Origin: Macrococcoides caseolyticum
GTDB taxonomy: Bacteria; Bacillota; Bacilli; Staphylococcales; Staphylococcaceae
DNA: 64,000 nucleotides
Direction: 5' to 3'
Assembly: GCF_021366795.1 (NCBI RefSeq)
Contig: NZ_JAHCPS010000006.1
Coordinates: 1 to 64,000 of the forward strand
The translations under genes were made by a program, and so were the position numbers. The notes under the pieces are model-generated. The model was given only the letters and a program-made list of their open reading frames with translations. It was not told the DNA's origin and did not search any database. Positions 47,652-57,385 of this stretch are shown one piece after another (position 1 is the stretch's first letter; every line of letters starts with the position of its first letter).

Positions 47652-48644
47652 TTATTTGTTGTTCAAAGCCTTATCTAAAGATTTAATATTTTCTTTCATT
47701 AAATCCTGGTACTTAACATCTTTAGCATCTTTATCCGTTAATACAGACATATTATGGAAAGGTGCAGCTTTAGCATTTGTTTTGTTCTTAATGATATCAA
47801 CTGATTTTGTTGGTATATTTTGTTCATATAAAATTACAGTTGCTTTTGATTTATTCACATTATTAATCATATTAATAATGTCGCTTTGTGATGGTTCTTC
47901 ATTATTCATACCAGAAACACCTTCTTGTTTAAATCCATAACGTTTCGCTAAATATCCAATAGAGTCATGTGAAATAAATACAGTGTCCTGTTTTTTATCT
48001 TTTGAGATTTCTTTAAGTTCTTTATCGATTTCGTCAATATCTTTCACTAGTTTATTGTAATTTTCAGTATATGTTTTTTCATTCTTTTTATCTTTTTTAA
48101 TGAGTTCATCTTTAATCGTTTTTGCAAATGCTTTATTTAATACTGGATCTAACCAAACATGCGGATCTTGTGCACCATGGTCATGCCCTTCGTGCTCATG
48201 GTCATGTCCTTCGTGTTCGTGGTCATGTCCCTCATGCTCATGACCTCCTTCATGCCCATGTTCATGATGATGTGCCTCACCTGATAATAAATCATGTTCG
48301 TCAATTGACTTAGCTAATTCAACAGTATTTTTATTTTTTGCTGATTTAGCAATTTTACCAGCAACTTGATCAAGCTCTGCACCAGAATAAATAAATAAAT
48401 CACTTTTTGCAACATTCATCGTATCTTTTTGTGTCGGTTCGAATGAATGAATATCAATACCATTTGGATAAATACTTTTAACTTCAACGTGTTCTCCACC
48501 AATTTGCTCAATCATGCTTTTATATGGGAACACCGTTGTATAAACCTTTAATTTTCCATTTGAGCCTTTGTCTCCATTTGTATTGCCACATGCGGTCATT
48601 ATTACTAAACTCGCAATTAATAATAATGAAAATAATTTCTTCAT
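47652..48644 (-). CDS. adcA: AdcA/ZnuA-type zinc-binding lipoprotein without ZinT domain
   Basis: 330 residues from ATG 48644 (TAGGAGATGAAG upstream). The lipobox IMTAC gives lipid attachment. The cluster 9 solute-binding fold has TTVFPYKSMIEQIGGEHVEV, then NGIDIHSFEPTQKD with the first metal His, DPHVWLDPVLNKAF with the second, and FISHDSIGYLAKRYG with the third. Between the first two lies a His-rich loop with three HEHEGHD-like repeats (about residues 124-155). It captures zinc for an ABC importer whose membrane and ATPase parts are not in this window. Confidence 0.93.
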   Translation of the reverse strand: MKKLFSLLLIASLVIMTACGNTNGDKGSNGKLKVYTTVFPYKSMIEQIGGEHVEVKSIYPNGIDIHSFEPTQKDTMNVAKSDLFIYSGAELDQVAGKIAKSAKNKNTVELAKSIDEHDLLSGEAHHHEHGHEGGHEHEGHDHEHEGHDHEHEGHDHGAQDPHVWLDPVLNKAFAKTIKDELIKKDKKNEKTYTENYNKLVKDIDEIDKELKEISKDKKQDTVFISHDSIGYLAKRYGFKQEGVSGMNNEEPSQSDIINMINNVNKSKATVILYEQNIPTKSVDIIKNKTNAKAAPFHNMSVLTDKDAKDVKYQDLMKENIKSLDKALNNK

Positions 48645-48660
48645 AACTTCATCTCCTATT

Positions 48661-48710
48661 TCGTAATCATTACGCTTTAACATTCTAAACCTATTATAAT
48701 CTAAATGCAA
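48661..48710 (-). promoter_or_regulatory. Promoter and Zur box of adcA
   Basis: Minus strand: TTGCAT (48705-48710), 17 bases, TAGAAT (48682-48687), six bases, then GCGTAATGATTACGA (48661-48675), which matches the Zur palindrome except at one end base. Confidence 0.75.
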
Positions 48711-48780
48711 TAGTAAATTCTACTGGTAGATTATTTTTTTCATTATTCATTTAGAAAACAAATTTTTTTGAAATTTAGCC

Positions 48781-48830
48781 TTTACAAATCAAATTTTTCA
48801 GCGTATTATAGTAAATCGTAAAGATTACGA
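48781..48830 (+). promoter_or_regulatory. Promoter and Zur box of COG0523 copy 2
   Basis: TTTACA (48781-48786) and TATTAT (48804-48809) are 17 bases apart. Six bases later TCGTAAAGATTACGA (48816-48830) is one base off the Zur consensus. Confidence 0.85.
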
Positions 48831-48845
48831 ATTGGAGGCAACAAC

Positions 48846-50039
48846 TTGAAAGTCCCTATTACAGTATTAAGTGGTTTCTTAGGAAGTGGTAAAACAACAT
48901 TACTTAATCATATATTAAAGAATAACGAAAATAAGAAAATTGGCGTTATCGTCAATGATATGAGTGAAGTGAATGTTGATGCAGATTTAGTTCAAATGTC
49001 ACGTACAGATGAAAAAATGATACAACTTCAAAATGGTTGCATCTGTTGTACATTAAGAGAAGATTTATTAATCGAAATTGATAAATTAGTGAAAAACAGT
49101 GAATTAGATTACATTGTTATTGAATCAACAGGTATTTCTGAGCCAGTACCCGTCGCTCAAACATTAACACTTAATGATGAAGTGCTCAATATCAATTTAG
49201 CTGAAACAACGATTTTAGATACAATGGTAACAGTTGTTGATGCCAATCGTTTCTGGGATGACTATGCTTCAGGCGACTCATTGCTTGATCGTAAAATGGC
49301 AAATGATGAAACGGATACACGTGAAGTCATTGACTTATTAATCGATCAGATTGAATTTGCAAATGTCATTCTATTAAATAAATGCGATTTAGTACATGTC
49401 GAAGATTTAAAAGAACTAGAAGCGCTATTACATCAATTGAATCCGGAAGCGAAGATTTATCGCACTGAAAATTCTAATATTCCATTAGACAACATATTAA
49501 ACACGCGTTTATTCGATTTTGATAAAGCGAGTCAAGCCGCTGGTTGGATAAAAGAATTAAACGAAGAACATACACCCGAGACTGAAGAATATGGTATTGC
49601 ATCATTCGTTTATAAACGCCAAAAGCCATTTCACCCTGAACGTTTTATGCATTTCTTAGAAAATTTCTCTTTAGATATTATACGTTCTAAAGGTTTCTTT
49701 TGGTTAGCAAGTCGTAATAATATGTGCGGCTTGTTATCACAAGCAGGTAACTCTATGCAAATTCAAGGTGCAGGCGAATGGATTGCAACATATAGTGAAG
49801 CAGATATTGAAGCTGAAATGCAGGAAGACCCGACACTTAAAGCAAGATGGCATAGTGAATTTGGTGACCGCCAGACGGAACTTGTATTTATTGGAATTGA
49901 AATGAATAAAGCACAAATTATTCAAGATTTAGACGCATGTCTATTAAATGACGAAGAAATGAAACAAGATTGGTTATTATTCAACGATCCACTTCCTCAA
50001 TTCACAGTAGCTGATGTTGAGGCAGATGTCGTTTTATAA
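48846..50039 (+). CDS. COG0523-family GTPase (putative zinc metallochaperone), copy 2
   Basis: 397 residues starting at TTG 48846, with TTGGAGGCAAC upstream. Walker A is [12 protein letters not shown], the CxCC motif is [10 protein letters not shown], and NKCDL gives guanine specificity. It is clearly a paralogue of the protein at 46349-47548 (both have EEYGI-SFVY and PFHPERF blocks) but lacks its GGHQQH run. It heads a probable unit with rpmG and a flavoprotein. Zur box upstream. Two COG0523 paralogues suggest two client enzymes or two stages of starvation. Confidence 0.92.
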   Translation: MKVPITVLSGFLGSGKTTLLNHILKNNENKKIGVIVNDMSEVNVDADLVQMSRTDEKMIQLQNGCICCTLREDLLIEIDKLVKNSELDYIVIESTGISEPVPVAQTLTLNDEVLNINLAETTILDTMVTVVDANRFWDDYASGDSLLDRKMANDETDTREVIDLLIDQIEFANVILLNKCDLVHVEDLKELEALLHQLNPEAKIYRTENSNIPLDNILNTRLFDFDKASQAAGWIKELNEEHTPETEEYGIASFVYKRQKPFHPERFMHFLENFSLDIIRSKGFFWLASRNNMCGLLSQAGNSMQIQGAGEWIATYSEADIEAEMQEDPTLKARWHSEFGDRQTELVFIGIEMNKAQIIQDLDACLLNDEEMKQDWLLFNDPLPQFTVADVEADVVL

Positions 50040-50074
50040 AAAATATAAATTATAATTAAAGGAGAATATTAACA

Positions 50075-50224
50075 ATGAGAGTAAATGTAACTTTAGCATG
50101 TACAGAATGTGGAGATCGTAACTATATTACGAAGAAAAACAAAAGAAATAATCCTGAGCGTATTGAAATGATGAAATACTGCCCAAGATTAAAAAAACAT
50201 ACTTTACACCGTGAAACAAAATAA
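50075..50224 (+). CDS. rpmG: Ribosomal protein L33, incomplete zinc ribbon
   Basis: 49 residues: [19 protein letters not shown], then [12 protein letters not shown]. The first CxxC is Cys9-Cys12 but the second pair is reduced to Cys36 (YCPRLKK), so a normal four-cysteine zinc ribbon cannot form. L33 binds the 50S subunit near the E site. AAAGGAG precedes ATG 50075, 35 bases after the COG0523 stop. Its place behind a Zur-controlled gene fits a zinc-sparing copy, but this three-Cys L33 is also common as a housekeeping form. Confidence 0.9.
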   Translation: MRVNVTLACTECGDRNYITKKNKRNNPERIEMMKYCPRLKKHTLHRETK

Positions 50225-50273
50225 TTTTCGTTAAACGTGCAAAATTTTTGCGTTTATATATTTATACGACACT

Positions 50274-50302
50274 AGGCATCCCCTTTTTGGATGCCTCTTT
50301 TT
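50274..50302 (+). terminator. Terminator or attenuator between rpmG and the flavoprotein gene
   Basis: AGGCATCC pairs with GGATGCCT over seven bases, then CTTTTTAT. The ribosome site AAGGAGG of the next gene starts only three bases later (50305). A weaker AAACG...CGTTT hairpin lies at 50232-50256. Confidence 0.75.
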
Positions 50303-50316
50303 ATAAGGAGGTTTCA

Positions 50317-51438
50317 ATGAGAACAATTATCATTGGTGGCGGTATACAGGGTATAACGATTGCCCTAAAACTTCTAGAAGTGCAGAAAGTAAGAATAGAT
50401 GATTTATTGATCATTGACCCTAACCCATTTATTTCAAGATGGGAGAAGATTACAAAAAAAATTGGAATGGATTATTTACGCTCTCCACTCGTACATCATG
50501 TACATCCAAATCCCATGCATCTTAAACAATATGCAAAAGATGAAGACTATGCTCAAGGGTTTAGTGGATATTATCAGAAACCCCGATTAGAAATGTTCAA
50601 TAATCATATTCATGATCAGATTAAATCTTACGGACTAGACGCATGTTATGTTCAAGATAAAGCAATAAACCTTAAACGTTCAGGTGAACAATTTACAATT
50701 CAATGTGAAAATAATACTTTTATTTGTGATCGTGTCATTCTGGCAATTGGGATGAATCACCTTCATTATGTACCGGAATTTTTACAAAATGTACCTAATA
50801 CACGCTATTCTCATGTATTTAATAATGCAAATGAGATTGATGATGACACAGATGTAATAATTGGCGGTGGTATTACAGCATTCCATATCGCAAGAAAATT
50901 ATCTATTCATAAGAAAATCACGCTCGTCATGAGACACGATATACGTTGTCATGAATTAGATGCTGATCCTGGTTGGTTAGGACCTAAGAACATGAAATAT
51001 TTTGATAATGTTACTAATTATGAAAAAAGGCGTGAAATAATAAAAAATGCCAGACATAGAGGATCTGTACCAATGCATTTAAAACAATCTATTTCTAACT
51101 TAGTGCGTCAAGGAAAAATCAATTTAGTAATACAAGGCATTCATCATGCAGATAAACATTGCATCACATTAGAAAACAATGAAAAAATACCCTTCCGTAA
51201 AATTATTCTTGCAACAGGATGTCAACCTAATTTAAATAATGATATATTCATTCAAAATATCATTCATAATTTTGATGCACCAGTTGCTCAATGCGGATTT
51301 CCAATTGTTTCTAAACATCTTGAGTGGATTCCTGGTGTATTTGTTGCTGGTCCCCTAGCTGAGTTGGAGCTTGGGCCAATAAGCAGGAATATTATTGGTG
51401 GGCGAAAAGCTTCAGAGAGAATAGCGGAATTCATATAA
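50317..51438 (+). CDS. FAD-dependent oxidoreductase, lysine/ornithine monooxygenase-like
   Basis: 373 residues from ATG 50317 (AAGGAGGTTTC upstream). The FAD site is IIGGGIQGITIALKLL at the N terminus, the second Rossmann motif is IIGGGITAFHIARKL near residue 185, and the ATG motif is ILATGCQPN near 313. The layout recalls N-hydroxylating monooxygenases (SidA/IucD type) or the related uncharacterised FAD/NAD(P)-binding proteins. It follows rpmG, and no promoter of its own is evident, so it probably depends on readthrough from the Zur promoter. The substrate is unknown. Confidence 0.75.
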   Translation: MRTIIIGGGIQGITIALKLLEVQKVRIDDLLIIDPNPFISRWEKITKKIGMDYLRSPLVHHVHPNPMHLKQYAKDEDYAQGFSGYYQKPRLEMFNNHIHDQIKSYGLDACYVQDKAINLKRSGEQFTIQCENNTFICDRVILAIGMNHLHYVPEFLQNVPNTRYSHVFNNANEIDDDTDVIIGGGITAFHIARKLSIHKKITLVMRHDIRCHELDADPGWLGPKNMKYFDNVTNYEKRREIIKNARHRGSVPMHLKQSISNLVRQGKINLVIQGIHHADKHCITLENNEKIPFRKIILATGCQPNLNNDIFIQNIIHNFDAPVAQCGFPIVSKHLEWIPGVFVAGPLAELELGPISRNIIGGRKASERIAEFI

Positions 51439-51458
51439 CAATGTTTTTCAACAATATA

Positions 51459-51522
51459 TTTAATGCATAAAAGCATAAACGCGTTAAAACTTTTGCTTGA
51501 TAATTTATGGAAAAGAAACAAA
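51459..51522. repeat. Truncated copy of the lysP leader and first codons
   Basis: 51459-51503 is identical over 45 bases to 53182-53226, and 51505-51522 is identical over 18 bases to 53285-53302, which includes the lysP ATG and next codons. The bases in between in the lysP copy are missing here. The two copies flank katA in direct orientation. Confidence 0.9.
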
Positions 51523-51549
51523 GCCTGCACCCAATTTGGGTGCAGGCTT
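51521..51549 (-). terminator. Terminator after katA
   Basis: AAGCCTGCACCCAA pairs perfectly with TTGGGTGCAGGCTT across one base. Confidence 0.9.
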
Positions 51550-51560
51550 TAAAAATACTT

Positions 51561-53039
51561 CTATTCCCCTACTAAATCAACTTCATTAATATCAATATTC
51601 ATGGCAGCTGCTACACCTTTTCCGTATAATGGATCTGCTTTATAGCAGTGTCTGATATGACGATGTTTAATTGGTGTTGAAACATCTTTCATTTCATTAG
51701 CTGTATTGATAAATAAACGTTTTTGTTCTTCTGGAGATAAAATATTAAATAATCTTCCAGGTTGTTCGAAATAATTATCATCATCTTCTCTAAAGTTCCA
51801 TTCGTATACTGCACTATCAACTGCTAGTGCAGGTTTTTTATACTTTGCATCATCCTGATGGTGTTGATACTGATTAGGATAATAATTTGTATGGCTACCT
51901 AAATTACCATCTACACGCATTGCACCATCTCTTGAGAATGGACATCCACCAGTAACTGCTTTTGGTGCGTTTACTGGAATTTGATGATGGTTAACACCTA
52001 AACGGTATCTTTGCGCATCACCATATGAGAATAATCTACCTTGTAACATTTTATCAGGTGAAAAATCTAAACCTGGGATAATATTTGTCGGAGCAAATGC
52101 AGCTTGTTCCACTTCAGCAAAATAATTCTCAGGATTTCTATTTAATTCAAATTCCCCAACTGGTATTAATGGGTACTCGCCTTTATACCATACTTTCGTT
52201 AAATCGAATGGATTATCTTTATGATTTCTTGCTTGTTCTTCAGTCATCACCTGAATATACATTTTCCATTTAGGGAAGTCACCCGCTTCAATCGCATTGT
52301 ATAAGTCACGTTGACTTGATTCACGATCTGTCGCAATAATTTGTGCTGCTTCCTCTGAAGTTAAATTTTCAATGCCTTGCTCAGTTCTGAAATGGAATTT
52401 CACCCATACACGTTCTCCAGCATCGTTATACATACTGTATGTATGAGAACCAAATCCATGCATATGACGGAACCCTTTTGGAATACCACGATCACTCATT
52501 AATATTGTAACTTGGTGTAACGCCTCAGGTAATGACGTCCAGAAATCCCAGTTACTTTCCGGATTATGCATATTTGTTCTTGGATCTCTTTTAACAACGT
52601 GATTTAAACTAGCAAATAACTTAGGATCACGGAAGAAGAATACCGGTGTATTATTACCGACTAAATCCCAGTTACCTTCTTCAGTATAAAATTTTAGTGC
52701 AAATCCACGGATATCACGTTCTGCTTCAGCTGCACCACGTTCACCTGCAACTGTTGAGAATCGAGCAAACATTTGTGTTTGTTTACCAACTTCACTAAAA
52801 ATATTAGCATTTGTATACTTTGTGATATCATGTGTTACTGTAAAAGTACCATAAGCGCCACTACCTTTTGCATGCATTCTTCTTTCAGGAATAACTTCAC
52901 GATCGAAATGTGCCATCTGCTCCAAAAAGAAAATATCCTGCATTACTAAAGGACCACGAGGCCCTGCTGTCATAGAATTTTCTCTATCGCCAACTGGTGC
53001 ACCAAACAAACCTCTTAATTGATTATTATTTTCAGTCAT
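51561..53039 (-). CDS. katA: Catalase KatA
   Basis: 492 residues from ATG 53039 (CAAGGAGGAAAAA upstream). The distal His is in [12 protein letters not shown] and the heme-ligand Tyr in [14 protein letters not shown]. Blocks [23 protein letters not shown] and [11 protein letters not shown] are typical of clade 3 heme catalases. It breaks down hydrogen peroxide in the cytosol. A perfect PerR box lies in its promoter region. Direct repeats flank the gene. Confidence 0.97.
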   Translation of the reverse strand: MTENNNQLRGLFGAPVGDRENSMTAGPRGPLVMQDIFFLEQMAHFDREVIPERRMHAKGSGAYGTFTVTHDITKYTNANIFSEVGKQTQMFARFSTVAGERGAAEAERDIRGFALKFYTEEGNWDLVGNNTPVFFFRDPKLFASLNHVVKRDPRTNMHNPESNWDFWTSLPEALHQVTILMSDRGIPKGFRHMHGFGSHTYSMYNDAGERVWVKFHFRTEQGIENLTSEEAAQIIATDRESSQRDLYNAIEAGDFPKWKMYIQVMTEEQARNHKDNPFDLTKVWYKGEYPLIPVGEFELNRNPENYFAEVEQAAFAPTNIIPGLDFSPDKMLQGRLFSYGDAQRYRLGVNHHQIPVNAPKAVTGGCPFSRDGAMRVDGNLGSHTNYYPNQYQHHQDDAKYKKPALAVDSAVYEWNFREDDDNYFEQPGRLFNILSPEEQKRLFINTANEMKDVSTPIKHRHIRHCYKADPLYGKGVAAAMNIDINEVDLVGE

Positions 53040-53082
53040 ATCATTTTTCCTCCTTGTTGATAACAATAAGAATAGGCCTTAT

Positions 53083-53097
53083 TTATAATTATTATAA
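53083..53097. promoter_or_regulatory. PerR box of katA
   Basis: TTATAATTATTATAA matches the PerR consensus TTATAATnATTATAA at all positions. It lies 44 bases upstream of the katA start, in the probable promoter. Confidence 0.85.
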
Positions 53098-53181
53098 TCT
53101 AGAAAATATAATAATGCAATTTTATTATTTCTTAAATTTTTTTACTAGTGAAAATGCCGTCATAAAGGGATTTCTTTTTAC

Positions 53182-53302
53182 TTTAATGCATAAAAGCATA
53201 AACGCGTTAAAACTTTTGCTTGATAAATTAGCGTAAACATCATACAATAGAGAACATATTAATTTAAGCGAAGGTTAGGTGTTGTTATGGAAAAGAAACA
53301 AA
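53182..53302. repeat. Full-length copy of the katA-flanking repeat (lysP leader)
   Basis: This carries both parts of the repeat at 51459-51522 plus the 58 bases between them. It is in its functional place upstream of lysP. Confidence 0.9.
53220..53248 (+). promoter_or_regulatory. lysP promoter
   Basis: TTGATA (53220-53225) and TACAAT (53243-53248) are 17 bases apart. The truncated copy downstream of katA keeps the -35 but has lost the -10. Confidence 0.7.
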
Positions 53303-54726
53303 TGGACAGAGATTTAAAAACACGCCATATTTCGATGATAGCGATTGGCGGTTCAATCGGTACCGGACTATTTATGGCAAGTGGTGCTGTCATTTCACAG
53401 GCCGGGCCTGGTGGTGCTTTAATTGCTTATGCAATAATCGGTGTCATGATTTATTTTCTCATGACAGCACTGGGTGAACTTGCTACATTTTATCCTGTGT
53501 CTGGTGCTTTTAATGCTTATGCCAGTCGATTTATTGATCCTGCTGCCGGTTTTACAGTGGGATGGTTATACTGGATTATATGGAGTCTTGTTACAAGTGT
53601 AGATATATTAACAGCTGCTCAGGTACTAAGTTACTGGAATTTATTTGGTGGGATCCATCCATTTATTTGGTGTCTTGTCTTTTTAACTTTACTTTTTGCA
53701 TTAAATGCATTTTCCGTTAAGTCATTTGGCGAGGCTGAATTCTGGTTTAGTATCATAAAAGTTGTAACAATTATTATCTTTTTAATAATGGGATTACTTC
53801 TTATATTCGGCGTCATCGGTGGTGAACCAATCGGCTTTAAAAACTTCACTGTCGGGGATGCACCATTTCATAATGGGATTTTAGGATTACTTGGTGTTCT
53901 AGTCGTTGCTGGTTTCTCATTTGGTGGTACAGAAGTTGTTGCCGTTACTGCCGGAGAGTCAGAAAATCCTGAAGAATCAATGCCAAAAGCAATTAAACAA
54001 GTGTTCTGGCGTATTCTTTTATTCTATATTGGGTCAATCTTTGTGATTGCATGTATCATTCCTTATACTGATCCCCGTTTATTAAATGGAAATAGTGACA
54101 TTGCAATGAGTCCATTTACTATTATTTTTGAAAAAGTAGGTGTATTATTCGCAGCTTCTGTGATGAATGCAATTATATTAACAGCCGTATTGTCAGCAGG
54201 TAATTCAGGATTATACGCGACAAGCCGATTACTTTTCTCACTGAGTCAAGATAAAAAAGCGCCACGCTTTCTAGGTAAGTTAAGTAAAAATAACATGCCT
54301 TTTAATGCATTACTTGTTACAACAGGCTTTATTATCTTAACACTGATTTATGCCAATATGAATATGGGCGGCTACGGAAAATTATTAAATATGATTGGTA
54401 CGCTTGTATTACTCGTCTGGTCGATTAGCATTATCAGTCATATCCGTTTACGACAAGCAATTAAAGTTCAACGTAAAGATGCAAATCTACTATTACCATT
54501 TAAAGCGCCACTTTACCCAATTGGACCAATTATTGTGCTATGTACGATTGTATTCTTACTCGTTGGTCAATCATTTTCTGATATACAAGCTGCAAACTGG
54601 CCTAAAGTTATTGAAGCATACATTCCACTATTCATTGCATGTATTGTTTATATTACGTATAAACGAATCAACAAAACAAAACGTATTAAATTAGAACAAA
54701 TGGATTTATCAAAACATCAGCTATAA
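53287..54726 (+). CDS. lysP: Amino acid permease, LysP-like
   Basis: 479 residues with about twelve helices. The N terminus DLKTRHISMIAIGGSIGTGLF is the amino acid-polyamine-organocation (AAT subfamily) signature. GGTEVVAVTAGESENPEESMPKA lies in the middle. LysP imports lysine with protons, and lysine specificity is inferred from the position next to katA, where S. aureus has its lysine permease. GCGAAGGTTAGGTGTTG precedes ATG 53287. The promoter is at 53220. Confidence 0.85.
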   Translation: MEKKQMDRDLKTRHISMIAIGGSIGTGLFMASGAVISQAGPGGALIAYAIIGVMIYFLMTALGELATFYPVSGAFNAYASRFIDPAAGFTVGWLYWIIWSLVTSVDILTAAQVLSYWNLFGGIHPFIWCLVFLTLLFALNAFSVKSFGEAEFWFSIIKVVTIIIFLIMGLLLIFGVIGGEPIGFKNFTVGDAPFHNGILGLLGVLVVAGFSFGGTEVVAVTAGESENPEESMPKAIKQVFWRILLFYIGSIFVIACIIPYTDPRLLNGNSDIAMSPFTIIFEKVGVLFAASVMNAIILTAVLSAGNSGLYATSRLLFSLSQDKKAPRFLGKLSKNNMPFNALLVTTGFIILTLIYANMNMGGYGKLLNMIGTLVLLVWSISIISHIRLRQAIKVQRKDANLLLPFKAPLYPIGPIIVLCTIVFLLVGQSFSDIQAANWPKVIEAYIPLFIACIVYITYKRINKTKRIKLEQMDLSKHQL

Positions 54727-54729
54727 ATT

Positions 54730-54767
54730 AACCCCCTTACAAATGTACTGTACTTTGTAAGGGGTTT
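54730..54767 (+). terminator. Terminator after lysP
   Basis: AACCCCCTTACAAA pairs with TTTGTAAGGGGTT, with one bulged C, then a T-rich run. Confidence 0.8.
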
Positions 54768-54801
54768 CTATGTATAATTAGAGTAATAAAGGAGTGATGA
54801 T

Positions 54802-55119
54802 ATGACGGTTGGGCAGACAAACCTTTTTGATGATGTTTTAAAAACAGATGAGAAATTCGTCATTGTTGTACAAGGTGTATATGAAAAAAATGGCCAGATT
54901 ATTAAAAAAATATTACGCGAATATCCGAGTCTTGATCGTCAGGCTATGCACAATCTATTCAATCATTTAAAAGATACTTACCTCAATGAATCCTTTGAAG
55001 AACATATGGTCTTTTATGATATTACAGTGTATACAAATGAGGATTATGCTGCCGACAATATATTTGCGCATACAAAAAGACATCGTGGTAGTCATGAATG
55101 GACACATACTTCAAAATAA
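54802..55119 (+). CDS. Hypothetical protein, 105 residues
   Basis: Soluble, no signal peptide. It reads KFVIVVQGVYEKNGQIIKKI, then YLNESFEEHMVFYDITVYT and ends HTKRHRGSHEWTHTSK, rich in His and Arg. AAAGGAGTGATGAT precedes ATG 54802, so it is probably real. I recognise no family. It sits alone between the lysP terminator and a terminator shared with panD. Confidence 0.6.
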   Translation: MTVGQTNLFDDVLKTDEKFVIVVQGVYEKNGQIIKKILREYPSLDRQAMHNLFNHLKDTYLNESFEEHMVFYDITVYTNEDYAADNIFAHTKRHRGSHEWTHTSK

Positions 55120-55137
55120 TATGGGTTATATCCAATA

Positions 55138-55177
55138 AAAAAGTACAAATCAATGCTATTTTTGATTTGTACTTTTT
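55138..55177. terminator. Bidirectional terminator
   Basis: AAAAAGTACAAATCAA pairs perfectly with TTGATTTGTACTTTTT over eight bases, between the hypothetical gene and panD. Confidence 0.9.
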
Positions 55178-55191
55178 TATTTCATTTTCAT

Positions 55192-56449
<1,258 letters not shown>

Positions 56450-56466
56450 TCAAATTTCAATAGGAC

Positions 56467-57276
56467 TTATTTTAATTTATCCATAATCTTAGCTTTATAT
56501 GTATATGCCTCATTTGGGAATACGCCTGATTTTACTTCTTCTTTAAATTGTTGAATAGCATCTACACCTGTTGAAAAGTCTCCATAAACTTTAACAAATT
56601 TCGCACGATGCTCCTGCTCGTATTGTAAAATATCGTGATATACTAACACTTGCCCGTCTGTTCCATTTCCCGCTCCGATACCGATTATCGGAATGTTCAC
56701 TGTTTTTGTGATTGATTCAGCTAAGTCACTTGGAATTACTTCTAATACAATCATAATCGCACCAGCCGCTTCCATCGCTTTACAATCTTCAATGAGTTGC
56801 GTTGCAGCATCTTTTGTCTTCGCTTGCACACTGTACCCCATTACGCCAACTGATTGCGGTGTTAAGCCTAAATGTGCGACAACTGGAATTCCGATTTGTT
56901 TACATCGTGCAATGAAATCTGTTAAATGTGCACCTTCAGCTTTGATTGCATTGGCATTCGTCGTTTGGTATAACGTTAATGCATTATTCAAATCTTGTTC
57001 CATACTGATGCCGACACTGCCTATCGGCATATCAACGACAACGAAGGTATTTGGCGCACCACGACGAACTGCACGGGCGTGATGTATCATGTCTTCCAAT
57101 GTCACTTGTACAGTTGTTTCATAACCCAATACGGTCATACCAAGACTATCACCTACAAGTATCGTATCAATCCCTGCTTTTTCTACTTGTTTTGCGCTTG
57201 GATAATCATAAGCGGTTAACATTGTAATTTTTTCACCAGCTTGCTTCATCATGTATAAATCTTGTGTTGTTTTCAA
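56467..57276 (-). CDS. panB: 3-methyl-2-oxobutanoate hydroxymethyltransferase
   Basis: 269 residues: [20 protein letters not shown] at the start, [19 protein letters not shown] with the metal-binding Asp, [12 protein letters not shown], then [21 protein letters not shown]. It adds a hydroxymethyl group from methylene-tetrahydrofolate to make ketopantoate. It is first in the operon and divergent from a ketopantoate reductase-like gene, so the four pantothenate genes lie side by side. AAAGGATGGGTTTC precedes ATG 57276. Confidence 0.95.
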   Translation of the reverse strand: MKTTQDLYMMKQAGEKITMLTAYDYPSAKQVEKAGIDTILVGDSLGMTVLGYETTVQVTLEDMIHHARAVRRGAPNTFVVVDMPIGSVGISMEQDLNNALTLYQTTNANAIKAEGAHLTDFIARCKQIGIPVVAHLGLTPQSVGVMGYSVQAKTKDAATQLIEDCKAMEAAGAIMIVLEVIPSDLAESITKTVNIPIIGIGAGNGTDGQVLVYHDILQYEQEHRAKFVKVYGDFSTGVDAIQQFKEEVKSGVFPNEAYTYKAKIMDKLK

Positions 57277-57385
57277 AGAAACCCATCCTTTAATTAATAA
57301 TAAATCTATTATAGTGTGTATTTATTAGTCTGTATAGTTTAATATTTATTAATATACAATAAACATATACATTGAGGTGAATATA

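Noticed and set aside
48178-48280. Short tandem units resembling a CRISPR or minisatellite array
   Set aside because: The units are in frame within adcA and code for the His-rich zinc loop; there are no unique spacers.
53100-53286. Lysine riboswitch upstream of lysP
   Set aside because: The leader after the -10 at 53243 is about 35 bases, far too short for the lysine aptamer, and no aptamer core is seen.
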